Shown here piece by piece: positions 25,493-34,441 of a DNA stretch of 46,127 nucleotides (positions are counted from its first letter, which is position 1; each line of letters begins with the position of its first letter). Origin of the DNA: an uncultured Lachnospiraceae bacterium. GTDB taxonomy: Bacteria; Bacillota; Clostridia; Lachnospirales; Lachnospiraceae. The position numbers were made by a program, and so were the translations under genes. The DNA lies in contig CANDMH010000003.1 of assembly GCA_947385785.1 (NCBI GenBank), positions 1 to 46,127 on the forward strand, given 5' to 3'. The notes beneath the pieces are model-generated. The model made no database searches, was not told the origin of the DNA, and saw only the letters and a list, made by a program, of their open reading frames with translations.

Positions 25493-26998
25493 ATGAAAAA
25501 AGCAGCTTTGAAGAAAAAGAAAATCCTCATCCCCTTCCTGATTACAGCTATCCTCCTCAGCGCGGGAGGCATTTACTGTATCCGGAACCTGCATTTTCCT
25601 GACTATACGTCTGTCGTCTTCTCCGAATCCGCCCGGGAACTGGATAACCCCTATATTGGCTGGTATCAGATATACACTTACTCCCTTTCCGAGGCGGGTG
25701 CCTTCGACCCGGCACAGATTCCGGAACAGACATCCGGTCCCGGCCTGGTCATGCTGCAGTTCAATCTGTGCAATTATGCCCATAGTTCCATCGGCAGGGC
25801 AGGCCTGGAGCAGCTGAACGGCATACTGGACGCCTGGCACTCCACAGGAAAGCAGCTGATTGTCCGCTTTCTCTATGACTGGGACGGCCAGGCTCTGGAA
25901 AAGGAGCCCGAAAGCCTTTCTCTGATACTGGAGCACATGTCCCAGACAGCAGAAATTCTCAATCTGCACTCAGACTGCGTCTACGTCCTGCAGGGCATCT
26001 TTGTAGGCGCCTGGGGAGAAATGCACAGTTCCAATTACATGGATGAGGAAAATACGCTCACCCTCATCCGCCATCTGGCCTCCGTAACGGACCCTGACAT
26101 TTTCCTGGCCGTGCGCACTCCTGAACAATGGCGCGCCATCACCGGTTCTCAAGATCCCCTTTCCCGGGAAAATGCTTTTGATGGCTCCCTGGCGGCAAGG
26201 CTCAGCCTCTTCAATGACGGCATGCTCGGTTCCGATACGGACCTGGGAACCTATAAGGAGCCTGAAACGGCTTCTTCTCCGTCCGCTCCAGGGAAACGTC
26301 CCCGCCAGGAGGAGCTTCTCTTTCAGGAAAGTTTATGCCGCTTCGTGCCCAACGGCGGCGAAGTGGTTATCAGCAATCCATACAATGATTTCCTGCCTGC
26401 CATTGAGGACCTGGCCCGTACCCATGTCTCCTACCTGAACAGTGCCTACGATGAGGCTGTGCTTTCCAAATGGCGGGAAGATATCTTTCCGGGAGAAGGT
26501 CTTTTCCAGGGCATGAACGGCTATGACTACATCTCCAGGCACCTGGGATACCGCTATGTCCTCCGCTCCTCGGACTTCTCCCTTGCGGCGCCCTGGGATA
26601 AGGAAGGAGAATTGTCCATTGTTTTGGAAAATATCGGTTTTTCGAACAGTTATAAGCCTTTTGACGTATTTCTCACTCTGAAAAATACGGTCAGCGGCCA
26701 GGAATTTACGGTTCCGGTGGACACTGACACCCGGCTCTGGGATGCCGGTACCCGCTTTCAACTGGATATTCCCCTGGAAATCAGCATGTTTACGGCAGAT
26801 CCCTGGGAAATCTTTCTGAGCATCAGCGATCCCGCTTCAGGTCTTCCGGTTTATCTGGCCAACGAAGGCGCGGAATCTGAAAGCCGCTGTTTCACCGGAA
26901 CCTTAACCTTTCAGGAATTCCCCCAATGGGACTTTTTCATCAGTGCCCTGATTGGCAAAGCGCAGAATGCGTCCGTCCGTTTTTCTCTTCAACAGTAA
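25493..26998 (+). CDS. DUF4832-like extracytoplasmic protein, membrane-anchored
   Basis: 501 residues from ATG 25493, with CGGAG nine bases upstream (the ribosome site is the truncated tail of the repeat element). One N-terminal membrane segment after a Lys-rich start (KKKKILIPFLITAILLSAGG), so probably outside the cell and anchored. The body resembles DUF4832/DUF4874 proteins, TIM-barrel glycosidase-like: LDNPYIGWYQIY, then IVRFLYDW, then the strand end VLQGIFVGAWGEMH, whose Glu is a catalytic candidate. A beta-sandwich-like C-terminal domain follows. Its 3' end overlaps the convergent paralogue by 96 bases. Function inferred: glycan hydrolysis or binding. Confidence 0.8.
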   Translation: MKKAALKKKKILIPFLITAILLSAGGIYCIRNLHFPDYTSVVFSESARELDNPYIGWYQIYTYSLSEAGAFDPAQIPEQTSGPGLVMLQFNLCNYAHSSIGRAGLEQLNGILDAWHSTGKQLIVRFLYDWDGQALEKEPESLSLILEHMSQTAEILNLHSDCVYVLQGIFVGAWGEMHSSNYMDEENTLTLIRHLASVTDPDIFLAVRTPEQWRAITGSQDPLSRENAFDGSLAARLSLFNDGMLGSDTDLGTYKEPETASSPSAPGKRPRQEELLFQESLCRFVPNGGEVVISNPYNDFLPAIEDLARTHVSYLNSAYDEAVLSKWREDIFPGEGLFQGMNGYDYISRHLGYRYVLRSSDFSLAAPWDKEGELSIVLENIGFSNSYKPFDVFLTLKNTVSGQEFTVPVDTDTRLWDAGTRFQLDIPLEISMFTADPWEIFLSISDPASGLPVYLANEGAESESRCFTGTLTFQEFPQWDFFISALIGKAQNASVRFSLQQ

Positions 26999-28261
26999 AT
27001 ACAGCCGGCCGGCTGAGGTGTCTTCCTCCCGGGAAAGCACCGCAGTCAGCATGGTCTCCCGCCCGCTTTTCCAGTTTCTGGCATCTGTCTCCATCTGCCT
27101 GAGGCTGAAACCGCCCTGCTCCCTTTCCGTCACCAAGAAGCACTCCGCCTCCTGACACAGATTTCCGAATCCGCAGTTTTTAATGGTGATCTGCAGTTCA
27201 TTTTTCTTCATCGCTATATTTTGGACGAAAAACCGGTATCCCAGATGCCTGCCGATGTAATCATATCCGCTTAAGCCCTGCCAGCAGCCCGGCTCTTCCA
27301 CCTTTTCGCTTCTCCAATAGTCCAGCTGTTCCGGATGGTAGATACTGTTCAGATAGCTGACATGCATTTCCTCCAGCTCTTCCGCCGCCTGTCTGTAGCT
27401 TTTAAGCGGCCTGCAGGAAAGGATTTCTCCGCCGTTGGGAACCGAATCCATATACCGCTCCTGCCATTCCAGCTCTTCCTCGCGGCACCAGCTTCCGGTC
27501 TCCCCCGCCTCCGCCCTGGACGCGGCGCCGTATGTCCCCATATCCGTAGGCGAGCCGAAGATGCCGTCATTGAACAGCCCCAGTCTCTCTTCCACGCTGC
27601 CCGACCCGGGCTTCCCTTCCCCGTGGCTGCCCGTTCCAGGACTCTCCTCCACGCGACCGTCCGGCCCGGACCTCCCTTCCACACGGCTGTCCGATATGAG
27701 AGCGTCCGTTATCCTGCGCCATTGGGCAGGGGTACGCACCGCCAGAAAACACCTGCCCTCCGTAATCCGGTACAGTGTCTCCACCAGTTCGCACATGGAT
27801 GCATCGTCCAGAAACCTGGAACCGTGCATTTCTCCCCAGTTTCCCACAAAGATGCCCTGCATCACCAGAATGTCCTCCATATACGGGCGGATGACTCCCC
27901 CTGTCTGCTCCATATGCCTTTTCACCATGGCAAGCGTCAGCGGCTCTCTCTCCATACCTCTGCCTTCCGTGTCGTAGACAAACCGCAGCAGCAGTTGTTT
28001 CCCGTGTCTATGAAAAAAATCCATAATCCGCCCGATATGCAGCAGCGCCTCCTGTGAAAGGGGCCTTATCCGGAAATCTCCGATGTCAATCAGCGCCAGG
28101 GCGAGCCGCTCCGTCAGGCAGCTTTCGTCCAGCCAGACCTCCTCTTCCACAGGCCGCCCGTCTGCCGGAGGCTGTGCCCTGAAGGTATAGACATGGTACC
28201 AGCCGCAGCCGGGATTATGCAGTTCTTCACTGCTTTCCCGAAGCTCCGCTTCCTGAAACAT
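26903..28261 (-). CDS. DUF4832-like protein, no signal peptide (paralogue)
   Basis: 452 residues from ATG 28261 (MFQEAELRESSEELHNPGCGWY), which has GGAGG about eleven bases upstream; an open frame reaches 28375 but overlaps the preceding gene. It shares the pattern GWYHVYTF, LLRFVYD, VMQGIFVGNWGEMH, LFNDGIFGSPTDMGTY and GYDYIGRHLGYR with the neighbour at 25493, so they are paralogues. Unlike it, this one lacks a membrane anchor. A Gly/Glu/Ser-rich insertion lies at 27580-27700 where the paralogue has a short loop. It begins 76 bases after the DPM1-like gene and is the likely last gene of the pel operon. Product localisation and reaction are unknown. Confidence 0.8.
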   Translation of the reverse strand: MFQEAELRESSEELHNPGCGWYHVYTFRAQPPADGRPVEEEVWLDESCLTERLALALIDIGDFRIRPLSQEALLHIGRIMDFFHRHGKQLLLRFVYDTEGRGMEREPLTLAMVKRHMEQTGGVIRPYMEDILVMQGIFVGNWGEMHGSRFLDDASMCELVETLYRITEGRCFLAVRTPAQWRRITDALISDSRVEGRSGPDGRVEESPGTGSHGEGKPGSGSVEERLGLFNDGIFGSPTDMGTYGAASRAEAGETGSWCREEELEWQERYMDSVPNGGEILSCRPLKSYRQAAEELEEMHVSYLNSIYHPEQLDYWRSEKVEEPGCWQGLSGYDYIGRHLGYRFFVQNIAMKKNELQITIKNCGFGNLCQEAECFLVTEREQGGFSLRQMETDARNWKSGRETMLTAVLSREEDTSAGRLYLLLKRKTDGRILRFANQGTDEKVPLGEFLKG

Positions 28262-28337
28262 CCTCGATGTCCTCCGCTCTTCCGTTTTCCTTCCCCGGCT
28301 TTCCTGTTTGGCCAGGTCTGGCTTTTGCACGCCTTTT

Positions 28338-29114
28338 CTAAATCTTATCAGCACTCCGTAAGCCCACCTCCACATCCATCTTCAGGAATTTCACCCGGAA
28401 AATAATGATGATCGTACTGTACATGACACGGAGCATGTACCAGAAGGGCTTCAGTCCCGAATGCATGCTCTTTCCGGCCGTCCTGGCATGCATCACCGCC
28501 GGAATCTCCACCACCTTGAATTTGACCAGCAGCATCAGCACCAGCATATTCGCATCCGGATACTTGTCATCGAAATGATTGTATTTAGAATAATAAAGGA
28601 AGGCCTTCCGGCTCAGTCCCTGCAGCCCTGTGGTGGGATCCGATATCTTTTCCCCCGTCACCATGCGTATCATACCGCGGAACAGGGAGTATACCACCTT
28701 TTTGGGCCATGAAACGGGGAAATCCGAGCTGTCCTTCCGGAACCTGGCTCCCAGGACAATGTCCGGATACCGCCCTTCCTCGTCCGCTTCCTTCAGTTTG
28801 TTGTAGAGCATGGGGATATTGCATACATCGTGCTGTCCGTCGCCGTCCATCTGGATGACATATTTGTATCCTCGTCGAACCGCATATTTATATCCGGTTT
28901 GAAGTGCACATCCGTATCCCATGTTGAAAGCCTGGGAGATCATGGGATACTGCATCTCCTTGACTATCCAGTTGGTGGAGTCCGTGGATGCGTCGTTTAT
29001 GACGAGAATGTCCGCCACGGAAGACAGATTCAGCCCTTCCACCTGTGTCAGCACTCTTCGAATGTTCTGCCCTTCATTGTAGGCAGGAATTATAATCAGC
29101 AACTCTTTCTTCAT
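28338..29114 (-). CDS. DPM1-like GT2 (polyprenyl-phosphate glycosyltransferase type)
   Basis: 258 residues from ATG 29114 (MKKELLIIIPAYNEGQNIRRVL). GT-A motifs INDASTDST and IQMDGDGQHD are those of DPM1/GtrB-type enzymes, which charge polyprenyl phosphate with a sugar from a nucleotide-sugar donor. No C-terminal membrane pair is evident. A DUF2304 membrane protein, a frequent partner of such enzymes, is two genes upstream. The ribosome site GCGGAA is formed by the end of the family C repeat. A longer in-frame start at 29216 lies inside that repeat and is rejected. Confidence 0.88.
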   Translation of the reverse strand: MKKELLIIIPAYNEGQNIRRVLTQVEGLNLSSVADILVINDASTDSTNWIVKEMQYPMISQAFNMGYGCALQTGYKYAVRRGYKYVIQMDGDGQHDVCNIPMLYNKLKEADEEGRYPDIVLGARFRKDSSDFPVSWPKKVVYSLFRGMIRMVTGEKISDPTTGLQGLSRKAFLYYSKYNHFDDKYPDANMLVLMLLVKFKVVEIPAVMHARTAGKSMHSGLKPFWYMLRVMYSTIIIIFRVKFLKMDVEVGLRSADKI

Positions 29115-29120
29115 AATATT

Positions 29121-29272
29121 AGTTCCGCATTTGCCCCTCTGGTACCACACATCGGCAGAGCATTTCCGGCCGCGTAGTGATTGCGTCCGTAAATCCTCTG
29201 GGCACCAGAGGGGCAAATGCTGTTTTTAGTTCCGCATTTGCCCCTCTGGTACCACACATCGGCATTGGCCCT
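29121..29272. repeat. Family C tandem hairpin repeat, 107-bp period
   Basis: AGTTCCGCATTTGCCCCTCT starts at 29121 and 29228. The first unit closes with AGAGGGGCAAATGCTG, giving a 14-15-bp end-to-end stem. The core GATTGCGTCCGTAAATCCTC is shared with the array at 34177. The second unit is truncated near 29272. It lies directly 5' of the DPM1-like gene's ribosome site. Confidence 0.85.
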
Positions 29273-29283
29273 CTAAAATGCTC

Positions 29284-30594
29284 TCAGGTGAGGAGCGCGA
29301 GCAGTTTCTGCAGTTCCTGCTCCTGCGCCATGTTTTTCCTTTCTGCTGCTTTTCCCAGCTTTTTTCTGATTTCTTCATTTTGAAGCAAAAATTCTATGCT
29401 CTCTGCGATTCCCTCCGGGGTCAGCGGGCAGAGGATGCCGTCCTCGCCGTTCTCAATCTGTTCCCGGTTGCCGTTGCAGTCGGAGGCAATGACGGCACAT
29501 CCCAGTGTCTGGGCTTCCTGGATGGCAATGCTTTTGCCCTCAAATCTGGTGGCGTGTACGTAGATGTCTGTCTGGGCATAGTAGGGATAGGGATTCTCCA
29601 CGGCTCCCAGGAGCACAAAGTCCTCCTTCAGCTGAAGCGCCGCAATTTTTTTCTCCAGCGCTTTACGCTGGTCGCCTTCTCCCAACACATACCACCTGGC
29701 TTTGCAGCCTCTGTCCTTCAAAAGCTTCATGGCATCTATGGCTATGTCGTAGGCTTTCTGGTAGGTCAGCCGCCCCACAGTCAGCAGGCGCTTCCCCTCA
29801 TATCCGCCCGAAACGCCTTCCCTGCCGTTGGAAACGACCGCTTTTCCATCGGAACTCCCTTCCCTTCCGTTGGAAACACCTTCCCTTCCGTTGAAAATGT
29901 CCTCCCTTCTATCGGAAAAGCCCCCCCTGAGCTTACTTTGGCGGCGGATGCCTTCCTGATCCACAAGATTGTGGAATATCTCCGCCTTGTCCGCATACTC
30001 TGGATATACCGCCAGGAAATGCTCCTTCACTTCCTGGGAAACCATGAAAATCTTCTCAAAACTGTCCCAACAGTTCTGGTCCATCTCCCTTGTGTATCCT
30101 GCGCTCTCATAATCGATGTGGATAAACGCACATTTCCTGGCTGCTTTCACATGCTCCGCCACATAGTAAGCGGAAGCGCCCTCCAGCCATGCTACCGCCA
30201 GATCAAACTGTTCTTCGAAACGCAGGCTTCCGTCCGAAAGCATCCGCCACAGCAGCTTATCCGCCTGAAATTTGCCGCGCCTGCACATGGAGGCAAGATT
30301 TTTAACGATACCGCGTATCTTTCTTATCTGCCCGCCATTTCTGAAAAAGGCCCCGCAGACCGTTTTCATCATCCCCCATTTTCCCTGCCGTGACAGGACG
30401 GAATGGGGATTGAATCCGGGATTCAGCAGCTTTACACAGGGCGGAAGCTTTCCGATCATTTCTCCCTGTCCCATGATGACATACAGGGAAATATCATATT
30501 CCGGGTTGTCCAGGTGCTTCAGCAGCTCCAGCAGCGCTGTCTCCGCCCCGGCCCGGCCCATGGTGTTAATCACGAACAGAATCTTTTTTCGCAT
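29284..30594 (-). CDS. Glycosyltransferase family 4
   Basis: 436 residues from ATG 30594 (MRKKILFVINTMGRAGAETA) with AGGAAG upstream, overlapping the DUF2304 gene by 29 bases and therefore translationally coupled to it. GT-B fold: N-terminal GRAGAET donor-side loop, LLTVGRLTYQKAYDIAI at the start of the second Rossmann domain, and the EX7E-type motif FEGKSIAIQE. An insertion of about 40 residues built of NGREGVS-like repeats sits just before LLTVGRL, at 29815-29935. It is part of the pel operon; its sugar specificity is unknown. It is distinct from PelF. Confidence 0.9.
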   Translation of the reverse strand: MRKKILFVINTMGRAGAETALLELLKHLDNPEYDISLYVIMGQGEMIGKLPPCVKLLNPGFNPHSVLSRQGKWGMMKTVCGAFFRNGGQIRKIRGIVKNLASMCRRGKFQADKLLWRMLSDGSLRFEEQFDLAVAWLEGASAYYVAEHVKAARKCAFIHIDYESAGYTREMDQNCWDSFEKIFMVSQEVKEHFLAVYPEYADKAEIFHNLVDQEGIRRQSKLRGGFSDRREDIFNGREGVSNGREGSSDGKAVVSNGREGVSGGYEGKRLLTVGRLTYQKAYDIAIDAMKLLKDRGCKARWYVLGEGDQRKALEKKIAALQLKEDFVLLGAVENPYPYYAQTDIYVHATRFEGKSIAIQEAQTLGCAVIASDCNGNREQIENGEDGILCPLTPEGIAESIEFLLQNEEIRKKLGKAAERKNMAQEQELQKLLALLT

Positions 30595-30970
30595 AGGCAT
30601 CTTCCTGCTCCCTGGCCATTTCTTCCAGCTCGATCATCATGCGCTCGCTCTCCTGGTTGAGAAGCGATACCTGCATGGCAAGCTCCCTGTTCTTCAGGTT
30701 CAATTGTGAGATTACCAGGCTGTTCTGCACCTCCGTAAACAGGATCAGCGCGCCCACACAGAAAAACGCAAGCCCTGTCCCCGGCGCCAGCATGGTAGCC
30801 CACTCCGACAATATGGGAATCGCTCCTACCAGAATCATCAGAATTCCCAAAAGTCCCCAGATTACGGCATAGTTGACCGCCAGCTTCTTGATGGAATGTG
30901 TCCAGAAGCCGAACACAATCAGGATCACACCTCCCACCATGAGACCGATTCGTATGATGTTACCGTCCAT
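30566..30970 (-). CDS. DUF2304-type small membrane protein
   Basis: 134 residues. Three hydrophobic helices (about 5-25, 32-52 and 62-84) followed by a cytoplasmic coiled-coil tail (LNLKNRELAMQVSLLNQESE). This is the DUF2304 layout, a family regularly next to DPM1/GtrB-type GT2 enzymes and thought to help present or flip polyprenyl-linked sugars. GGAGG precedes the ATG. It sits between pelG and the GT4 in the pel operon. Confidence 0.85.
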   Translation of the reverse strand: MDGNIIRIGLMVGGVILIVFGFWTHSIKKLAVNYAVIWGLLGILMILVGAIPILSEWATMLAPGTGLAFFCVGALILFTEVQNSLVISQLNLKNRELAMQVSLLNQESERMMIELEEMAREQEDAYAKKDSVRD

Positions 30971-31087
30971 TTTATCAACCTCCTGTCATGGTGCCGCATC
31001 CTCCCTCACCCGAATTCCAGGGAAAATTGGAGGATTACGGTTTCCATTTTCTAACTTTAAGACATTTCCTTTGGAAATGTGCAGAAC

Positions 31088-32560
31088 TTACCTGGACATC
31101 TGCGCCTCCGCTGCTGCCTGCTCAGCCCTGGAATATACCTGTCCCGGCGGCTGAGTGCCCATCCCTGGTTTCAGCAGGGAGCCTTTGCAGAATATGTGCG
31201 CATCCAGATTCCTCTCCATAAAGCGGAGCCTGAAGTACGCGAAGGTCCAACCGCAGAATGCTCCGATGACTACGCCTATGCCGTACCACAGCTCCGGCAG
31301 ATGGGTCGCCACGATACTTCCCAGGAAGGTCACCAGACAGAAAATCATGGAAGTCAGCATGGCTCCAGTCAAATCATTGAAATAGTACAGGAAAATAATC
31401 TCCGAATACATCAAAAACAGGATAAAATATCCCGCAGCCAGACAGGGATAAATCCGCATCGTCAGATTGGAAATGCCGAAGCCCGGAAGAAATACCACCG
31501 CCAGCAGATACACCACCGACGTGATGATGAACTGAATCCGCACCAGGTTCACCAGCTCCGCGGAAAGCTGGCGGAACATTTCCTTCTTTGCGCTGTCGAT
31601 ATCGGCTCCCTTACCGCCGATGACCGTCTCGGAATAGGCCTTGTACTTGTCATGAAAATGCATTTCCACCCTTGTGATGAAGATAATCGTAGCGGAAATA
31701 TTGGTAAACATGGCAAGGCAGGTAGCCATGTCATAAGGCTGATTGCACACAAAGGTCTTCACTACCACCAGTTTCATATCCGTATTCCAGAATACGAAAT
31801 TATGAATATACAGTCCCAGGATATAGCAGAAATTTGCCACCACAAGCTTCCAGTATTTCCTGAAATACCGGACTATGGATTTATAGCGGTTGCTGTTTTT
31901 GACGAAATACCGTTTAATAATTGCAAGCTGAAGGAATGCGGTGAGAAAAAATCCCGTCATCAGCGCGAAAAGCATGCTTTCCCGAATACCCCAGCGCATG
32001 ATATACCTTAAGAATAAGGAGAACAAAAACGCCCACAGCATCCCGATAAAGAAAAACAGCGATATCTTCTGATAATCCTTCGAGATGGACAGGTAAATCA
32101 TGGAATAGAACACCAGCACCAGCCCAATATACCCGCAATATCCCGTAAAGGTGTAAAACACATCCACCTTGCCCACAAAATGCTCCCACAGACAGAAGGG
32201 AATCCCCAGCAGGCTGCTCAGGGAGATATTCAGGAACAGCCCGAAGAAAAAGCAGGGGCGGATGTCCTCGTAACGCTCCTCATAGATCACATCGGACATG
32301 TACTTCGAGAGTACAGAATTGAAAGGGGCCGCCGTCAGCAGGGCGAAGATAAAGATATAGAGCACCGAACAGGAAAAAAGCTCCCGCTCCACAAACCCCA
32401 ACTGGTCAAATCCCAGGAAATGGCTCATCAGCAGAATATTCAGGATCACCACCAGCATGGGGGTCACCGTGGACATGGAACTGTACGCAAATCCGGCGAG
32501 ATACGCCGAAATCGTTCTTTTCTCAAAAATTCTGTTTAATTTAAGGCCTATACCTGCCAT
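31088..32560 (-). CDS. pelG: Exopolysaccharide Pel transporter PelG
   Basis: 490 residues, about twelve membrane helices, of the MATE/Wzx-like PelG family. It should move the growing Pel-type polymer across the cytoplasmic membrane in complex with PelD, PelE and PelF. The N-terminus MAGIGLKLNRIFEKRTISAY and the overall hydropathy agree with the family. It follows pelF directly, as in known pel operons. AAGGA lies eight bases before the ATG. The C-terminal 40 residues are soluble and low in complexity. The gap to pelF holds a 35-bp tandem repeat. Confidence 0.93.
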   Translation of the reverse strand: MAGIGLKLNRIFEKRTISAYLAGFAYSSMSTVTPMLVVILNILLMSHFLGFDQLGFVERELFSCSVLYIFIFALLTAAPFNSVLSKYMSDVIYEERYEDIRPCFFFGLFLNISLSSLLGIPFCLWEHFVGKVDVFYTFTGYCGYIGLVLVFYSMIYLSISKDYQKISLFFFIGMLWAFLFSLFLRYIMRWGIRESMLFALMTGFFLTAFLQLAIIKRYFVKNSNRYKSIVRYFRKYWKLVVANFCYILGLYIHNFVFWNTDMKLVVVKTFVCNQPYDMATCLAMFTNISATIIFITRVEMHFHDKYKAYSETVIGGKGADIDSAKKEMFRQLSAELVNLVRIQFIITSVVYLLAVVFLPGFGISNLTMRIYPCLAAGYFILFLMYSEIIFLYYFNDLTGAMLTSMIFCLVTFLGSIVATHLPELWYGIGVVIGAFCGWTFAYFRLRFMERNLDAHIFCKGSLLKPGMGTQPPGQVYSRAEQAAAEAQMSR

Positions 32561-32581
32561 CTGTCTCGTCCTTTCCTCACA

Positions 32582-32706
32582 TCACGCTTTCAGCAGCGTA
32601 CCCGATGCCCTTCGCCTCACGCTTTCGGCGGCACACTGTATGCCCTTCGTCTCACGCTTTCAGCAGCACACTGCATGCCCTTCGCCTCACGCTTTCAGCG
32701 TCGTGA
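32582..32706. repeat. 35-bp tandem repeat, 3.5 units
   Basis: Units start at 32582, 32617, 32652 and 32687 with core TCACGCTTTCAGCAGCACAC followed by ATGCCCTTCG. It lies between the pelF stop and the pelG ribosome site. The period is not a multiple of three and no frame is conserved, so it is a non-coding, transcribed spacer. Confidence 0.85.
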
Positions 32707-32722
32707 CACCCCTTCTCCCACC

Positions 32723-34159
32723 TCAGTCCTCCAGCGCCACCCCGCAGCTGTCCGCGAAATCCTGGTAAATCTTACGGTAAGTGGCCCGCATATGCTCGAT
32801 CCGATATCTGGACATCACCCTTTTGTAACCGCTTTCCCCCATCTGAAGCCGCATGGACTCGTTCCGCGCCATGTCCACCATGGCCTGGGCAATCTCCTCC
32901 ACATTCATGATGTGCGTCAGAATCCCTCCTGCCCCGAAATCATCGCTCTCCCCATAAATCAGGCCGGAACAGTTGCCCACATCCGTGGCAATCACCGGCA
33001 CATGGGCCGCGTAGCTCTCCAGTATGGTCAGTGGCTGTCCCTCGCTGATGCTGGTCAGAATCGTCACATCCATCCTGCCCAGGTAATCCCGGATATTGAT
33101 TCTTCCGGTGAAGACCACATCCGTCAGCTCCAGCGCTTCCACCTGCTCATAGCACTCCTTTGCGTATTCCTCATCCTCATCACAGGGCCCCATAATCCAC
33201 AGCTTCAGCCGGGATTCTCTCTCTTTCGCAAAGCTGAAGGCCTGAATCATGGTCTTCACATCCTTGATGGGCGTCACGCGCAGAATGGCCCCGATGTTAA
33301 ACTTTCCCTCATCCTCATCCGTCTTCCCCGGAATATTCTGAAGGTGGTCTACGGAAACCCCGTTTGGCGTTACCATCGTTTTTTCCACAGGACAGCCCAA
33401 TTCTATCTGCAGCTCCCGGGCATGCTCGTACAGGCTGGTAATCAGGTCTCCCCGCTCATACGCCAGATTGGACATTTTCCGGAACTGGTCTATCCAGATA
33501 TTCTTGTAGGCTCCCTTGACCCATTCTGCCCGCAACAGCTCCTCCTCCCGCTCTCTGGTGTAGATGCCGTGCTCCGAGATCAGCAGCCGCCCTCCGTACA
33601 GGGACTTCCCCATGCTGCCCAGCACGCCCGCATAGCCCGTAGCGACACAGTGGTACAAATCCGCCTTCGGCAGCTTCATCTTCAGTGCAAAGCACAAAGG
33701 CAGATATACGGAACGCATCGTCCACAGGAAATCCGAGAACACCAGCTGGCTGTAGTTCAGGTCGTAATACTCCCGCACAATCTGCAGAAAATCCTCCCCC
33801 ATCAAAAGCTTATCCAGGGAAACAGGCTTGTTCTGGAACAATTCAAACAATGTCTCCCAGTCCACCCGCTGATTCATCACCAGGCTGCGCAGCGCCGCGT
33901 ACTCCTGCTTCTCCAGCCTGTGCTTACGCCATCCTTTCCTGTTCCGGTCCCAGTCCACGTCCTGCAGATACAGTTCATGCACCTCCGTCACATTCTCCGG
34001 CAGCTGATAGATAAACTTCCCGCTTTGCTCCCGACTGCTTATAATTGTCTGTAGTACAAATTCCACCTTCGGAAAAGACTGAATGAGTCCGTGTATCCAG
34101 CTGGATACGCCGCCGGCCACATACGGATAACAGCCCTCCACTACTATGCAGACTCTCAT
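32723..34159 (-). CDS. pelF: Pel polysaccharide glycosyltransferase PelF
   Basis: 478 residues from ATG 34159 (MRVCIVVEGCYPYVAGGVSS), with AGGAG eight bases upstream; an ATG six bases earlier is too close to that site. N-terminal DUF3492 domain, then a GT4 C-terminal domain with MVTPNGVSVD and the EX7E motif SEGQPLTILE. PelF is the cytosolic polymerising glycosyltransferase of Pel, using UDP-sugars (UDP-GalNAc in studied Gram-negative systems). Position between the DUF2194 gene and pelG is as expected. A 110-bp tandem repeat array separates it from the upstream gene. Confidence 0.95.
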   Translation of the reverse strand: MRVCIVVEGCYPYVAGGVSSWIHGLIQSFPKVEFVLQTIISSREQSGKFIYQLPENVTEVHELYLQDVDWDRNRKGWRKHRLEKQEYAALRSLVMNQRVDWETLFELFQNKPVSLDKLLMGEDFLQIVREYYDLNYSQLVFSDFLWTMRSVYLPLCFALKMKLPKADLYHCVATGYAGVLGSMGKSLYGGRLLISEHGIYTREREEELLRAEWVKGAYKNIWIDQFRKMSNLAYERGDLITSLYEHARELQIELGCPVEKTMVTPNGVSVDHLQNIPGKTDEDEGKFNIGAILRVTPIKDVKTMIQAFSFAKERESRLKLWIMGPCDEDEEYAKECYEQVEALELTDVVFTGRINIRDYLGRMDVTILTSISEGQPLTILESYAAHVPVIATDVGNCSGLIYGESDDFGAGGILTHIMNVEEIAQAMVDMARNESMRLQMGESGYKRVMSRYRIEHMRATYRKIYQDFADSCGVALED

Positions 34160-34176
34160 ATCCATTTCTCCTATTC

Positions 34177-34430
34177 CAGTTCCGCATCCGCCCTCCCTGT
34201 ACCCAGGCTTGGGCAGAGGATTTCCGGCCGCTTAGGGATTGCGTCCGTAAATCCTCTGGGGTACTGTCCGGGCGGATGCTGTTTCCCAGTTCCGCATCCG
34301 CCCTCCCTGTACCCAGGCTTGGGCAGAGGATTTCCGGCCGCTTAGGGATTGCGTCCGTAAATCCTCTGGGGTACTGTCCGGGCGGATGCTGTTTCCCAGT
34401 TCCGCATTTCTCCTCCCCGGTACCCATATC
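34177..34430. repeat. Family C tandem hairpin repeat, 110-bp period, two full units plus a third start
   Basis: CAGTTCCGCATCCGCCCTCC starts at 34177, 34287 and (diverged) 34397. The two full units appear identical and each closes with GGGCGGATGC, giving a GCATCCGCCC/GGGCGGATGC stem. The core GGATTGCGTCCGTAAATCC matches the 29121 array. The identity of the two copies suggests recent duplication. It fills the 282-base gap between the DUF2194 stop and the pelF ribosome site. Confidence 0.92.
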
Positions 34431-34441
34431 TATCCTTCACT

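Noticed and set aside
34177..34430. CRISPR array
   Set aside because: The units are contiguous 110-bp tandem copies without unique spacers, and no cas genes are present.
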